64,000 bases of DNA from an uncultured Bacteroidales bacterium. GTDB taxonomy: Bacteria; Bacteroidota; Bacteroidia; Bacteroidales; F082. The position numbers and the translations under genes are program-made. Shown here one piece after another: positions 36,101 to 43,402 of this stretch. Location: the NCBI GenBank assembly GCA_900317055.1, contig ONFF01000017.1:32462-96461 (forward strand), given 5' to 3'. The notes under the pieces are model-generated. The model made no database searches, was not told the DNA's origin, and was given only the letters and a program-made list of their open reading frames with translations. Positions within the stretch are counted from its first letter, which is position 1. Each line of letters starts with the position of its first letter.

Positions 36101-38233
36101 ATTGACGCTCAGATCAATGGCATCGCCGACATGGGCGAATGTTGGGGTGAAGCTATCAACCGAAAGATAAGGTCCTTCAACGATAGAAGAGGGAATTGAG
36201 GTAATATAAGGAATGCGCTGGGGTGCGGTCACGCAAATGGTAACATTACAGCTTGTATGGACAGGTGAAACAGGAACATAGGCCCTACCCGATTCATCCA
36301 CAAGAGAGGTACCGATGAGCTCGCCATCCACACTAATAGCCACATATGACCCTGCGACGGCATTCACCTCAAAGGATTCCCACCCTATAGGAAAGACATG
36401 CATGTGGCTCACGTTGTTGACAGTAGGCTGCACTCGATAAGGCATAATCGAGCCGTCGCCAAGCACATGATAGCCTTCCCAATAATAAAGCGGGTTGCAA
36501 TGGACAGTATAACCCAGAGCGCGGGCGGCATTACCTGCAAGATTGCCAGCATAAAGGATGGAGCAAACGGTGTTGTAGGCATCATTTCTCCAAATGGCAT
36601 CATAACTGCCCATAGTGGTCTGTTCAAAGGTCGGCATTACGCCAAGTTGACCCGTCGAAAGGTTCGTGTTAACGGTCGTGGCACCCACACCAAAGTAATA
36701 GTCGTTATACCAAGTCGTGGGAGGACAGGAACCGATATAGGCATATGCGCCTTTGTTCGCGGCACGAGTCAACACTTCTCCGTAGCATGGGGATTCGTCA
36801 TAGCCCCAGTTTCCGGTTCTGCAGCAGTTGCCCATGGCCAGGAAATACTTGTGCTCGTTGGTCAGGTTGTTGACATCGTCGACGGAAAACAGCGGGTCTA
36901 GCCAGGCTGTCTCGCTACCGTGGGCCGTATAGTTGGCGAAGCCCACACCTGAATTCAGATAATCATAACAGCCGTCAAAGATGCCATGGCTGAACTCGTT
37001 GACATTGGCGAATCCATGCTCGGCATTGTAATAATAGTTGGTGGCATACCAAACCGTAGGACGACCAACGATAACATCCCACCCCGTATTGTCATAACCA
37101 GCCACGAAAAGCGCATTGTTCAAATAGCTTGGGTCGGGCATGGTGTATTGTTCGTATTCCATGCCTTTGTTGAGCATGGCCGTCATCTCATCGACGGTCT
37201 CGGCAGAAAGACGACTGTGGAGCATGTCCGGGAACTGGTCGCCGTCCACACTGGAGTAATAAAGGTCGGTAACGAAGCCCGTCTTGGTTCCAATGCCCGA
37301 ATTCGCCACTTGGGCTTGGTCGCCCATAATCATTAGAAAGGTAGGAGCATCCTCAGCATACTTAGCTTGGATGAAACTCTTAATTTCCTCAGCAGTTGTG
37401 CCGATGACATCAGTATAATTCACATCCACATAAATTCCTTTCAAGGTCTTCCAAGCCACCCAATTCTGGATGCAGTTCTCAAACATACGGTTGGCAATGA
37501 CTAACATCTTCACCGGTGCAGCCCAAAGATCAGGATGGTCTTCGTAAACGCCTCTGACCGCTCTACCGTTGAACAATTGGTCATAAACACCTGTGTAATA
37601 AGGGCTGTAGGTCTTGACCAACCTATCCTCTGTGGCGCGGATATCGGCACCATCGAAGCTCACCTCCACCTCGATGTCATTGAAGACGCGGATTTTGTTG
37701 TTGACAGGGTCATAGCTGACCGGCTCGATGCACATTCTTCCTACCTGAATGCCACGCATGGTGCCGTCAACGCTCACCATTGCCAAAGGCTCCGCTCGGA
37801 AACCTCTCGTTTGATAGGCGGCTTCATTGTAGACAAAGGGAGCCTCTTGGTCTTTCCATGCCTCAGGTTGACGCGGTGAAAGCCGGTGAATGCCATATTC
37901 CCTTAAGTCATAATCTGTCGTGGAATAATGAGTCACCCGGATGCTAGGCGTAGCACCAAATGGAATGGCAATGAGTTGGTTCACGACGGGAATCTGAGGG
38001 TCGCCTTCGTTGCCGCCGATGACTGTGTTGGGCATGGTGAGCATGGAGAAAACGCCTCGCTCGGTACTCACTTCGTTGGCCTCAAGGCCAGAAAACGAAA
38101 ACGAGGCTTTTAGACCTGTAAAATCACTTTTCACACATTCGGCTTTGTCAGCTGAACGGAGTTGGATTTTTTGTTGTGCCATAGCACTCATACAGAGTAT
38201 TATGGAAAAAAGGATTAGTAAGTTTTTTTTCAT
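33176..38233 (-). CDS. Kgp-like gingipain (peptidase C25) with adhesin modules and shared C-terminal module
   Basis: 1685 residues with a signal peptide (1-19). A propeptide-like region covers about 20-225 (ending near NGRAVRG). The C25 catalytic domain is about 230-600. The His/Cys pair H438 (NYTAHGSETAW) and C471 (GNCC) are 33 residues apart, as in Porphyromonas gingivalis Kgp. T436, N469 and D511 match the positions I recall as the lysine-pocket residues of Kgp, so Lys specificity is predicted. The motif YWEGYHVLGDGSIMPYR is also gingipain-like. Downstream come Ig-like segments, two InlB repeats, two QQIYT modules and the shared C-terminal module, in place of the usual gingipain secretion domain. 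Secretion by the type IX system is expected for the family; no T9SS genes are in this window. Confidence 0.93.
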   Translation of the reverse strand: MKKNLLILFSIILCMSAMAQQKIQLRSADKAECVKSDFTGLKASFSFSGLEANEVSTERGVFSMLTMPNTVIGGNEGDPQIPVVNQLIAIPFGATPSIRVTHYSTTDYDLREYGIHRLSPRQPEAWKDQEAPFVYNEAAYQTRGFRAEPLAMVSVDGTMRGIQVGRMCIEPVSYDPVNNKIRVFNDIEVEVSFDGADIRATEDRLVKTYSPYYTGVYDQLFNGRAVRGVYEDHPDLWAAPVKMLVIANRMFENCIQNWVAWKTLKGIYVDVNYTDVIGTTAEEIKSFIQAKYAEDAPTFLMIMGDQAQVANSGIGTKTGFVTDLYYSSVDGDQFPDMLHSRLSAETVDEMTAMLNKGMEYEQYTMPDPSYLNNALFVAGYDNTGWDVIVGRPTVWYATNYYYNAEHGFANVNEFSHGIFDGCYDYLNSGVGFANYTAHGSETAWLDPLFSVDDVNNLTNEHKYFLAMGNCCRTGNWGYDESPCYGEVLTRAANKGAYAYIGSCPPTTWYNDYYFGVGATTVNTNLSTGQLGVMPTFEQTTMGSYDAIWRNDAYNTVCSILYAGNLAGNAARALGYTVHCNPLYYWEGYHVLGDGSIMPYRVQPTVNNVSHMHVFPIGWESFEVNAVAGSYVAISVDGELIGTSLVDESGRAYVPVSPVHTSCNVTICVTAPQRIPYITSIPSSIVEGPYLSVDSFTPTFAHVGDAIDLSVNFKNTGTESTTGITTVTLTSANADVIIDEETSSFDALAPETMTTVSGFQFHIAQGVADGTDMTIHYAAVNGEDRWEGNIVVTANEAVLAYQSMKWDGSFVPGETITVTAKFKNRGHYQATNALVTMSSPNENINISNPSIQVGTIAVDEEVTCQFTATIAADCPEDEQIPVNFTMTADGGLEVQADETLKNSCKVIFELSDSYGDGWNGNKLIVSFDDGSPAQELTIERGGGALYELEIGHGVHVTLTWHSASMASECSFVVKYEGDMLVYQSSGTPTAGVLYEFDCDCAMVYQTFFVTAVPDDDAHGTVTGSGEFHYGASCTVTATPAAGYLFTNWTQNGEVVSYSVSYSFDVTTDVDLVANFVEGVEIGDGGDATNEYLPSISLYKNTLSEQIYTVEELGGAGVITSIAFYNGGTAKTRHYDFYMKATSKSSFTGNRDWETVSASDKVFSGEVTMVANDWTFITLNPAFLYDGMSNVVLVADDHTTSTSGGMKCRVFDAPNQAIRVFSESTDYNPMNTSTYYGTIMNVKNQIRITKSAPSTEPINIEVSASPVQGGTVTGGGMYNFGEVCTVSATANAGYYFIGWAENDELISYDSEISFVALNDRTLLAMFVQAIEIGEGTATNNYLPSYSYYNYSMTQQIYTAEEIGTSGTINSIAFYNEGGERTRTYDFYLATTDKSSFSENTDWIAVTESDKVFGGSVTMTANAWTFIVFDTPFEYDGTSNLVVVIDDNSGRYDGTPYMACSVYSTSTSQAIYAYHSITNFNPMAPPTAPVTGWGGTFNDILSVKNHILLGIETGAEQIIELSAGTNWFSTYLEITKEDLQNALLAALSDPTGAIIKSQDGNSTYRGGRWRDQNFVWDVAKMYMIVAPEDCVITLTGMPINPAEHPITIAPNTPTWIGFPFAESKTPAQVIPAGFAVNGDIIKGMGGNIRYNNGSWRAQGMNILEPGKGYIYNSKSAVSRTLVFPTSAK
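33179..33673 (-). repeat. C-terminal module copy 3 (coding)
   Basis: Encodes WFSTYLEITKEDLQ to RTLVFPTSAK on the Kgp-like protease. Confidence 0.92.
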
Positions 38234-38268
38234 TATTAGGATATTTATATCTGTTCAAATTAAGCATA

Positions 38269-38276
38269 CAAAGATA
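38269..38276 (-). promoter_or_regulatory. -7 box of the Kgp-like protease gene
   Basis: TATCTTTG on the minus strand fits TAnnTTTG, 35 bases before the start. A TTTG lies 25 bases further upstream, longer than the usual spacing. Confidence 0.5.
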
Positions 38277-38325
38277 TAAAAAGGAGAGAACATGGTAAGA
38301 ACAAAAATATGCATTAATTGAAAAC

Positions 38326-38361
38326 AAAAAACGACCGCCCTCCTCAGAGAGCAGTCGTTTT
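38326..38361 (-). terminator. Displaced array terminator downstream of LRR protein D
   Basis: ACGACtGCTCTC...GAGGGCGGTCGTTTTT on the minus strand, a degenerate copy of the array hairpin. It is ~290 bases from the stop instead of ~30. The extra stretch holds repeats and another terminator, as if a Fib_succ-type 3' segment had been inserted between the module and its original terminator. Confidence 0.75.
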
Positions 38362-38400
38362 CATTCTATTATCATAGGAAGGCCTATGCTTCCCACCCGC

Positions 38401-38484
38401 TTCGCGTCATTGCGAGGTACGAAGCAATCCAGACAGGAAGCTCTAACTCTGGATTGCTTCGTCGTTCCTCCTCGCAATGACGCG
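38401..38484. repeat. Inverted pair of CATTGCGAGG-type dispersed repeats
   Basis: CGTCATTGCGAGG...GAAGCAATCC and GGATTGCTTCG...CCTCGCAATGACG face each other, giving a long hairpin. The same unit is found in frame in nqrA (14538-14566). Confidence 0.85.
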
Positions 38485-38501
38485 AAGCGGCTGAACGGAC
38501 G

Positions 38502-38538
38502 AAAAAAAAGTAGAGACGCGATAAATCGACGTCTCTAC
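38502..38538 (-). terminator. Terminator of LRR protein D
   Basis: Minus strand GTAGAGACG...CGTCTCTAC hairpin with inner CGAT/ATCG pairing, followed by eight T. The GTAGAGACG palindrome is itself a widespread dispersed-repeat type. Confidence 0.85.
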
Positions 38539-38552
38539 ATGACATGCGCCGC

Positions 38553-38617
38553 GAAAAACCGCCGGGCAGGGGCTGCGGGACGCAGCCTGCGACAATGCGC
38601 CCCGCCCAGCGGCTTTC
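38553..38617. repeat. GC-rich hairpin element 3' of LRR protein D
   Basis: Arms around AACCGCCGGGCaGGGGC and GCGCCCCGCCCAGCGGCTTT, much richer in GC than the surroundings. A very similar element follows the other Fib_succ-type gene (43007-43068), and both are followed by the same CACGTGACGGAACAA stretch before the coding end. Confidence 0.8.
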
Positions 38618-38654
38618 CCACCCCTTGCCCGTCTTGCACGTGACGGAACAAGGG

Positions 38655-41600
38655 TTAGTTCTGAGCCGAACGAACCGGACGCACAGTGAACCCGTAGTAG
38701 CGACCGGCGTAGCCCACGATGTAACCGCCCGATTCGAAGCCGAAGCCCAACGCGTTGTCCGAGTTGTCCGAGTAGACCATGTCGAGCGAACTCGACCAGT
38801 AGTTGCCCGAGCCAACGTTGCCGAGCTCGCCGTCCCAACGGGCGCCCGCAGCAGGCAGGAAAAGACTGTTGCCGTTCGTGGCGGTGAAGAGTCGTCCATT
38901 CACACCGTTCTGAGTTGTCCAAGTAACGGTCGTGTTGTCGAGAAGTTCCTCCCATTCCTCCTCGGTGGGCATGCGCCAGCCGCTGCCCCAATTGGCCGTG
39001 GCCGCGTCGTCCTCGGGCAAGAGGGTGGTCAATCCATCGCTTCCAGTGTATTTGGTGAAAGTGTCGCCGTCACCATATTGGTAGGTACTCCAGTCATAAG
39101 TGTCCTTCGGCGTGGTCTCGCCCCAGGCGAAGTAGTCGCCGTAGTCCTCGGGGCTGTCGGCACCCACATTGCAGGTGGCCCACAACAGGCCGCTTGGCAA
39201 GCCCAGGTCGACGTAGTCGTGCTGGGCGAATGAGAGCACCCTCGGCGTGCTGCTGGCGGATTGGTAGATGTAGCCTTGGCCGGGTTCAAGTCTGCTGATG
39301 CCCTGTGCTCTCCAACTGCCATTAGTATATCTGGCGTTGCCTTCAATGCCTTTGATGATGTCGCCGTTGACGGCAAATCCAGCGGGGATGGCTTCTACTG
39401 GGGTCTTGCTCTCGGCGAACGGGAACCCAATCCAAGTGGGGGTATTGGGGGCAATGGTGATGGGATGGTCGGCAGGATCGATAGGCATGCCCGTCAAGGT
39501 GATCACACAATCCTCGGGAGCCACAATCCTGTACATCTTGGCCACATCCCACACAAAGTTCTGGTCTCTCCAGCGACCACCCCTATATGTGGAGTTGCCG
39601 TCCTGCGACTTGATGATGGCACCCGTCGGGTTTGACAAAGCGTCAAGGAGGGCGTTTTGCAGGTCTTCCTTGGTGATTTCGAGGTAGGTCGAGAACCAGT
39701 TCGGACCCGACGACAAGGCCACCGTCTGAACGGGGATGCAGTTCACCATGTAGGTGAAAGATGCACTCATCGCGCCATAGCCGGAGAAGACCTCGTTCCC
39801 GTTGATATCGGTGACGATATAGGAGCATTCAGAGTCATACGAACCGCTCATCCACTCGAAGCGGAGCTCGCGTCCGTCGCACACGGCAAGGGTGAGGGTG
39901 TCGGTAGATGGCATATTAAAACCGCCATGGTGTTGTGCCGACATTAAGGCAATAAGGGTGTTCGTTTCCACATCCACCACACGGATGGCCGCGCCGTTCC
40001 AGCCGTCGCCATAACTGTCGGTGAGCGTGAAGGTGAGCTCGCACTGGTCTTCGGGCGCGCATAGGAGGGTGGTGAAGTTGTGTACACTGCTCCATTCGGA
40101 ATAGGTACCTTCACCGTCGCAGTCGCGACCCCGCACCTGCCATTCGTATTCAGTGATCGGCTCAAGGGTTGTCAGGGTATAGCTGGATCCAACTTCGTAT
40201 AATGTCTCCCATTCGCCAGTTTCATTGGGATCGTCGAAGAGGCCGAAGTCGTCCAACAAAATCTCATACATGTCCGAACAGTTGAAGTGTCGTATGGCGA
40301 TGTAGCCTTGCTGGCCCTCGTAGGCACTCAAGTCGGCAGTGTAGGCACGATATACGACATCGGTCAGCGTCGTCTCGGGAACCAGCACGGTGGTGAAGTC
40401 GCTCACGCTGTTGCCCGTGGTGGAGAGATAGATGGCAAAGTGCTCTTGCGCATAGTTGGGATGAAGGGCTCTTATCCACACCTTCATGGCTCCCTGCAGC
40501 TCAAGCTGGGGTGTAATCAGCCAGTTGTCAGGTGTCAGGACTGTCGAATTATCGTTGTCATAACTGGCTGAGGCCATGATAGTGCTTCCGCTATGGCAAA
40601 AAGAAGAGCTATAGTTTACTGAATGCCAGTTGTACCCGTCGCCGTCGTTGTCGATGGTGGTCCAGTCGGAAGGCAGGCCGTTCTCGAAGTCCTCGTAGAA
40701 ATAGACCTTCTTCCTATAGCGCAGGTCGTAGCTGTCCTGATAGCCAGCCCACTGCAGCGTGGCCGAATTGGCGGTGATGTCGGTGGCGGTCAGGTCAATG
40801 GGTCTTGGGCAGGATGGGAACTCGAAGCTGAAGTCGTCAATGTAAAGTCGATCCATATCGTCCGAGTTGTATCTGACAGCGACATACTTTGTGCCTTCGG
40901 GGAAAGTTTCTCCATACAACATCCATGTGTCTTGGTGGTTGGCGGTCACCTGGTCGCTCCAAATGTAGGCGCTAGGCGATTTGGTAGTCGTGGAGTATCC
41001 AACCTGGAAGGTCTCGGGATAGTAGTCCGAAGCATTCTTATAATAGAACGACACATCCACACCCCAGGGGCATTCCAACTTGGGCGAGATAAGGTATTGG
41101 GGCGGTGGAGCCTCGTAATAGCTAAATCTGAAGCCATAGTCACCCTCGTGGCTGTAAGAGGTATTATAATTTCTTCCCGTGTGGATTGAGCCATTCAGCA
41201 CCGTCCAGCACTCCATTTCGTCTTCCTCCTCGAAGCCGTAGGTGTAAGGCAGGTTCTTGGCAAAGTATGTCGGAGCGAAGCCGAAGGTGGTCTTGGGAAT
41301 GAAGTTCTGCTGGTTGGCGGGAATGGTTCCTGTGCTGCTGGAGGTATTACCCGAAATGGAGGCCCCGCTGACGGTTTGTCCATAGAAATAGATGTCTTTC
41401 CAGCCGCCTGTTTCCGTGTTCTCGATGCCCACTAATAGGTCGTTGCCATGATAGGTGTAAGGCGTGCTGAAGTTGATGGTCATTTCGCCGCCGTTTTCAG
41501 TGCTTGCGATGCTGAAAGTGCCGCTATAGACTATGGTGGCCGAAGACTTAGGCTCATACGCGCTGATGGTGGTGTAGTCCACTTGCTTCAGGTAGACATC

Positions 41601-42776
41601 GGCTGAACACGTCGTGGTGTAGGGGACGTTGCTGCTGGTGGTATAGAACGTCATGCTACTGATAGGCGTTCCTATCATCTCCACCAAGTCCTCGGCGGGA
41701 ATGACGAACTGGCTTCTCGTAAAGTTGTCGAAATAGTAGATGTAGGCGGGCACATTTCTGTTGGTTGATGTGCCTTCGTACACGGTTAGTTCCGGGATGC
41801 ACTGCATGTTGGTGAAGGCGCTCCAACCCGAGGCCGCTTGGTAGTCCTCCAACGAGGCGCAGGGCACATACACGGGGATGGTTGTCGGAACATAATAGAA
41901 TACATCTATGCCCAAGGTAGGCGGCGTTTCGGGAAATACCGTCACGGAAGTCAAGTTGTAGCAAGCTCCGAAAGCCCATTTTCCTATCGAAGTCACGCCA
42001 TTACCAATAATTAGTGAACTCAAGTAGTTGCAACCATTGAAAGCAGCTTCATCTATCGTAGTCACAGAATTGGGGATGGTCAGCGAGCCCGTGAAACCGT
42101 AGCACCCTTCGAAAGCCATTTCTCCTATCGAAGTCACGGAATTACCGATGTTTAATGAACCTTCAAAGCCACGGCATTCATGAAAAGCACCATCACCGAT
42201 AGAGGTCACAGAATTCGGGATGGTCAGCGAGCCCGTGAAGCCACAGTCACTGAAAGTAAAATCGTCAATCATGGTCAGTGAATTCGGGAGGGTCAATGAA
42301 CCCGTGAGGCCACTGCAACGATCGAAAGCGAAACCGCCTATCGTGGTCACGGAATTGCCGATGGTCAGCGAACCTGTGAAGCCGTGGCAATTATAGAAAG
42401 CATATCTGCCTATCGTGGTCACGGAATTCGGGATAGTCAATGAACCCGTAAGACCATTGCATCCGTCGAAAGCATGATCGCCTATTTTAGTCACGGTGTA
42501 AGTTACACCATTATTATTATTGGTTACTGCTGAAGGCAGGGTGATGCTCCCCGTGGGTTGGGTGTATCCATCCCAAGGGGTTATAATGCTTGTTCCCGGA
42601 TGGGTTATCTCCACATAATGGTTGGTGGCATTGATGATGTTGTAATACAGCGTCTGCCCCGTGGAGCAAACTGCTGAGAAATCGTAGAAATCGTACGCAT
42701 ACACCGTTCCCACGCCCAAACTGAGGGCAAGGAGGAGGGCGAAGACTCCTTTTTTAATTAATAAAACTCTTTTCAT
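38655..42776 (-). CDS. BspA-type LRR surface protein (D) with internal C-terminal module and terminal Fib_succ domain
   Basis: 1373 residues with a signal peptide (GVFALLLALSLGVGTVYA). About eight BspA/LRR_5 repeats (about 80-290) are capped by VPCASLEDYQAASGW. Next come a diverged QQIYT-like module (NVPAYIYYFDNFTRSQF), jelly-roll and cleaved-adhesin-like domains (DFENGLPSDWTTIDNDGDGY), then a C-type segment (DSYGDGWNGAAI). The shared C-terminal module (about 1024-1182) is not terminal here. It runs straight into a Fib_succ_major-type domain (YVDLGLPSGLLWATCNVG, WRMPTEEEWEELL, YWSSS, FTVRPVR). The upstream region carries the -7/palindrome promoter described at 42834-42878, so regulation by the two-component system at 49223-51849 is proposed. 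Confidence 0.88.
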   Translation of the reverse strand: MKRVLLIKKGVFALLLALSLGVGTVYAYDFYDFSAVCSTGQTLYYNIINATNHYVEITHPGTSIITPWDGYTQPTGSITLPSAVTNNNNGVTYTVTKIGDHAFDGCNGLTGSLTIPNSVTTIGRYAFYNCHGFTGSLTIGNSVTTIGGFAFDRCSGLTGSLTLPNSLTMIDDFTFSDCGFTGSLTIPNSVTSIGDGAFHECRGFEGSLNIGNSVTSIGEMAFEGCYGFTGSLTIPNSVTTIDEAAFNGCNYLSSLIIGNGVTSIGKWAFGACYNLTSVTVFPETPPTLGIDVFYYVPTTIPVYVPCASLEDYQAASGWSAFTNMQCIPELTVYEGTSTNRNVPAYIYYFDNFTRSQFVIPAEDLVEMIGTPISSMTFYTTSSNVPYTTTCSADVYLKQVDYTTISAYEPKSSATIVYSGTFSIASTENGGEMTINFSTPYTYHGNDLLVGIENTETGGWKDIYFYGQTVSGASISGNTSSSTGTIPANQQNFIPKTTFGFAPTYFAKNLPYTYGFEEEDEMECWTVLNGSIHTGRNYNTSYSHEGDYGFRFSYYEAPPPQYLISPKLECPWGVDVSFYYKNASDYYPETFQVGYSTTTKSPSAYIWSDQVTANHQDTWMLYGETFPEGTKYVAVRYNSDDMDRLYIDDFSFEFPSCPRPIDLTATDITANSATLQWAGYQDSYDLRYRKKVYFYEDFENGLPSDWTTIDNDGDGYNWHSVNYSSSFCHSGSTIMASASYDNDNSTVLTPDNWLITPQLELQGAMKVWIRALHPNYAQEHFAIYLSTTGNSVSDFTTVLVPETTLTDVVYRAYTADLSAYEGQQGYIAIRHFNCSDMYEILLDDFGLFDDPNETGEWETLYEVGSSYTLTTLEPITEYEWQVRGRDCDGEGTYSEWSSVHNFTTLLCAPEDQCELTFTLTDSYGDGWNGAAIRVVDVETNTLIALMSAQHHGGFNMPSTDTLTLAVCDGRELRFEWMSGSYDSECSYIVTDINGNEVFSGYGAMSASFTYMVNCIPVQTVALSSGPNWFSTYLEITKEDLQNALLDALSNPTGAIIKSQDGNSTYRGGRWRDQNFVWDVAKMYRIVAPEDCVITLTGMPIDPADHPITIAPNTPTWIGFPFAESKTPVEAIPAGFAVNGDIIKGIEGNARYTNGSWRAQGISRLEPGQGYIYQSASSTPRVLSFAQHDYVDLGLPSGLLWATCNVGADSPEDYGDYFAWGETTPKDTYDWSTYQYGDGDTFTKYTGSDGLTTLLPEDDAATANWGSGWRMPTEEEWEELLDNTTVTWTTQNGVNGRLFTATNGNSLFLPAAGARWDGELGNVGSGNYWSSSLDMVYSDNSDNALGFGFESGGYIVGYAGRYYGFTVRPVRSAQN
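39229..39706 (-). repeat. C-terminal module copy 4, internalised (coding)
   Basis: Encodes WFSTYLEITKEDLQ to LEPGQGYIYQSASSTPRVLSF. The last residues FPTSAK are lost and replaced by AQHDYVDLGLPSG of the Fib_succ-type domain. This is the only complete module in the window that is not at a C-terminus. Confidence 0.9.
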
Positions 42777-42833
42777 AATGTGATATTTTTTTGGTTAGTA
42801 ATTCTTTGCTGAGTGCCTTTAGAATTTTCGCCT

Positions 42834-42841
42834 CAAAAATA
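42834..42841 (-). promoter_or_regulatory. -7 box of LRR protein D
   Basis: TATTTTTG on the minus strand (TAnnTTTG), 58 bases before the start. No TTTG at -33. The AAGTAA palindrome lies exactly 23 bases upstream of this box. Confidence 0.6.
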
Positions 42842-42864
42842 TAGGAAATTTTTGAAATGGTTGT

Positions 42865-42878
42865 AAGTAATTTTACTT
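42865..42878. promoter_or_regulatory. Putative operator (AAGTAATTTTACTT) of LRR protein D
   Basis: Near-palindrome AAGTAATTTTACTT, flanked by TTGT on the left and ATTGCGACAAAA on the right. The same element with the same 23-base distance to the -7 box stands before the genes at 43347-49007 and 50011-51849. Its centre lies near -44, a usual activator position. Binding by the LuxR-type regulator at 49223 is inference. Confidence 0.6.
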
Positions 42879-42930
42879 ATTGCGACAAAAAAAAAGTAAC
42901 TTTAGGTGTCGTTTGCGGTAAAATTTGAAA

Positions 42931-42993
42931 GAATGACGCAGCCATAGATCCCCGCCAGCGCACAGACCTGCGTTGGGATGACATGGCTGCTGC
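42931..42993. repeat. Dispersed palindromic repeat (GATCCC/GGGATGACA class)
   Basis: Outer arms GCAGCCAT and ATGGCTGC enclose TAGATCCCcGC and TTGGGATGACA. A related element is at 52014-52080. Confidence 0.65.
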
Positions 42994-43006
42994 GGGTATG
43001 ATTGCA

Positions 43007-43068
43007 TGAAAGCCGCCGGGCGGGGCCTCCGTGCGCACTCCCGTGCGCGCCCCGCCCAGCGGCTTTCA
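43007..43068. repeat. GC-rich hairpin element 3' of LRR protein E
   Basis: Strong hairpin TGAAAGCCGCcGGGCGGGGC / GCCCCGCCCagCGGCTTTCA with a GTGCGCAC inner palindrome. Counterpart of 38553-38617. On the minus strand no T-run follows, so it may protect the mRNA end rather than terminate. Confidence 0.85.
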
Positions 43069-43104
43069 CGCCCCTGGCCCGTCTAGCACGTGACGGAACA
43101 AAGG

Positions 43105-43402
43105 TTAGTTCTGACGCGAAGAACAAACGGGCCGTACAGAGAACCCATAGCCGCGATAGTCGTAGTACATGCCGTAAAAGTCCGAACCGAAGTAGAAGTC
43201 CCAAGCGCCGTAGGGGCTGCCCGCGTTGAGAGAACTCGACCAGTAGAGGCCCCAACTGCCAGCATAGTTGAGATCGCTATCGTCGCGGTAGCCAGCGGCG
43301 GGCAGGAAGAGACTGTTGCCGTTCGCGGCAGTGAAGAGCCTTCCGTTCACGCCATTCTGGGTCGTCCAAGTGACGGTCGTGTTGTTGTGCCCATGCAATA
43401 CT
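43105..43402 (-). pseudogene. Out-of-frame remnant of the Fib_succ-type C-terminal domain of LRR protein E
   Basis: In another frame than the main gene the sequence continues as NNTTVTWTTQNGVNGRLF, then LFLPAAG, YWSSSL and FSVRPV, the end of a Fib_succ_major-type domain. The equivalent in LRR protein D (38655-38940) is in frame. Compared with D, about 129 bases between STYQY and the NTTVTW motif are missing at about 43395-43402, which breaks the frame. Either a true deletion or an assembly collapse. Confidence 0.8.

Noticed and set aside
33176-38233. Typical Por_Secre_tail/T9SS type A C-terminal domain in the surface proteins
   Set aside because: None of the proteins ends with the usual PNPxxG...GxYxxxV..K pattern; the shared module is a different sequence.
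43007-43068. Integron attC site
   Set aside because: GC-rich hairpin shape only; there is no integrase, no cassette array and no core site, and the element sits after a large chromosomal-type gene.
43347-43402. Programmed frameshift in LRR protein E
   Set aside because: About 129 bases are missing relative to LRR protein D and no slippery heptamer with a downstream stimulatory structure is evident; a deletion explains the change better.
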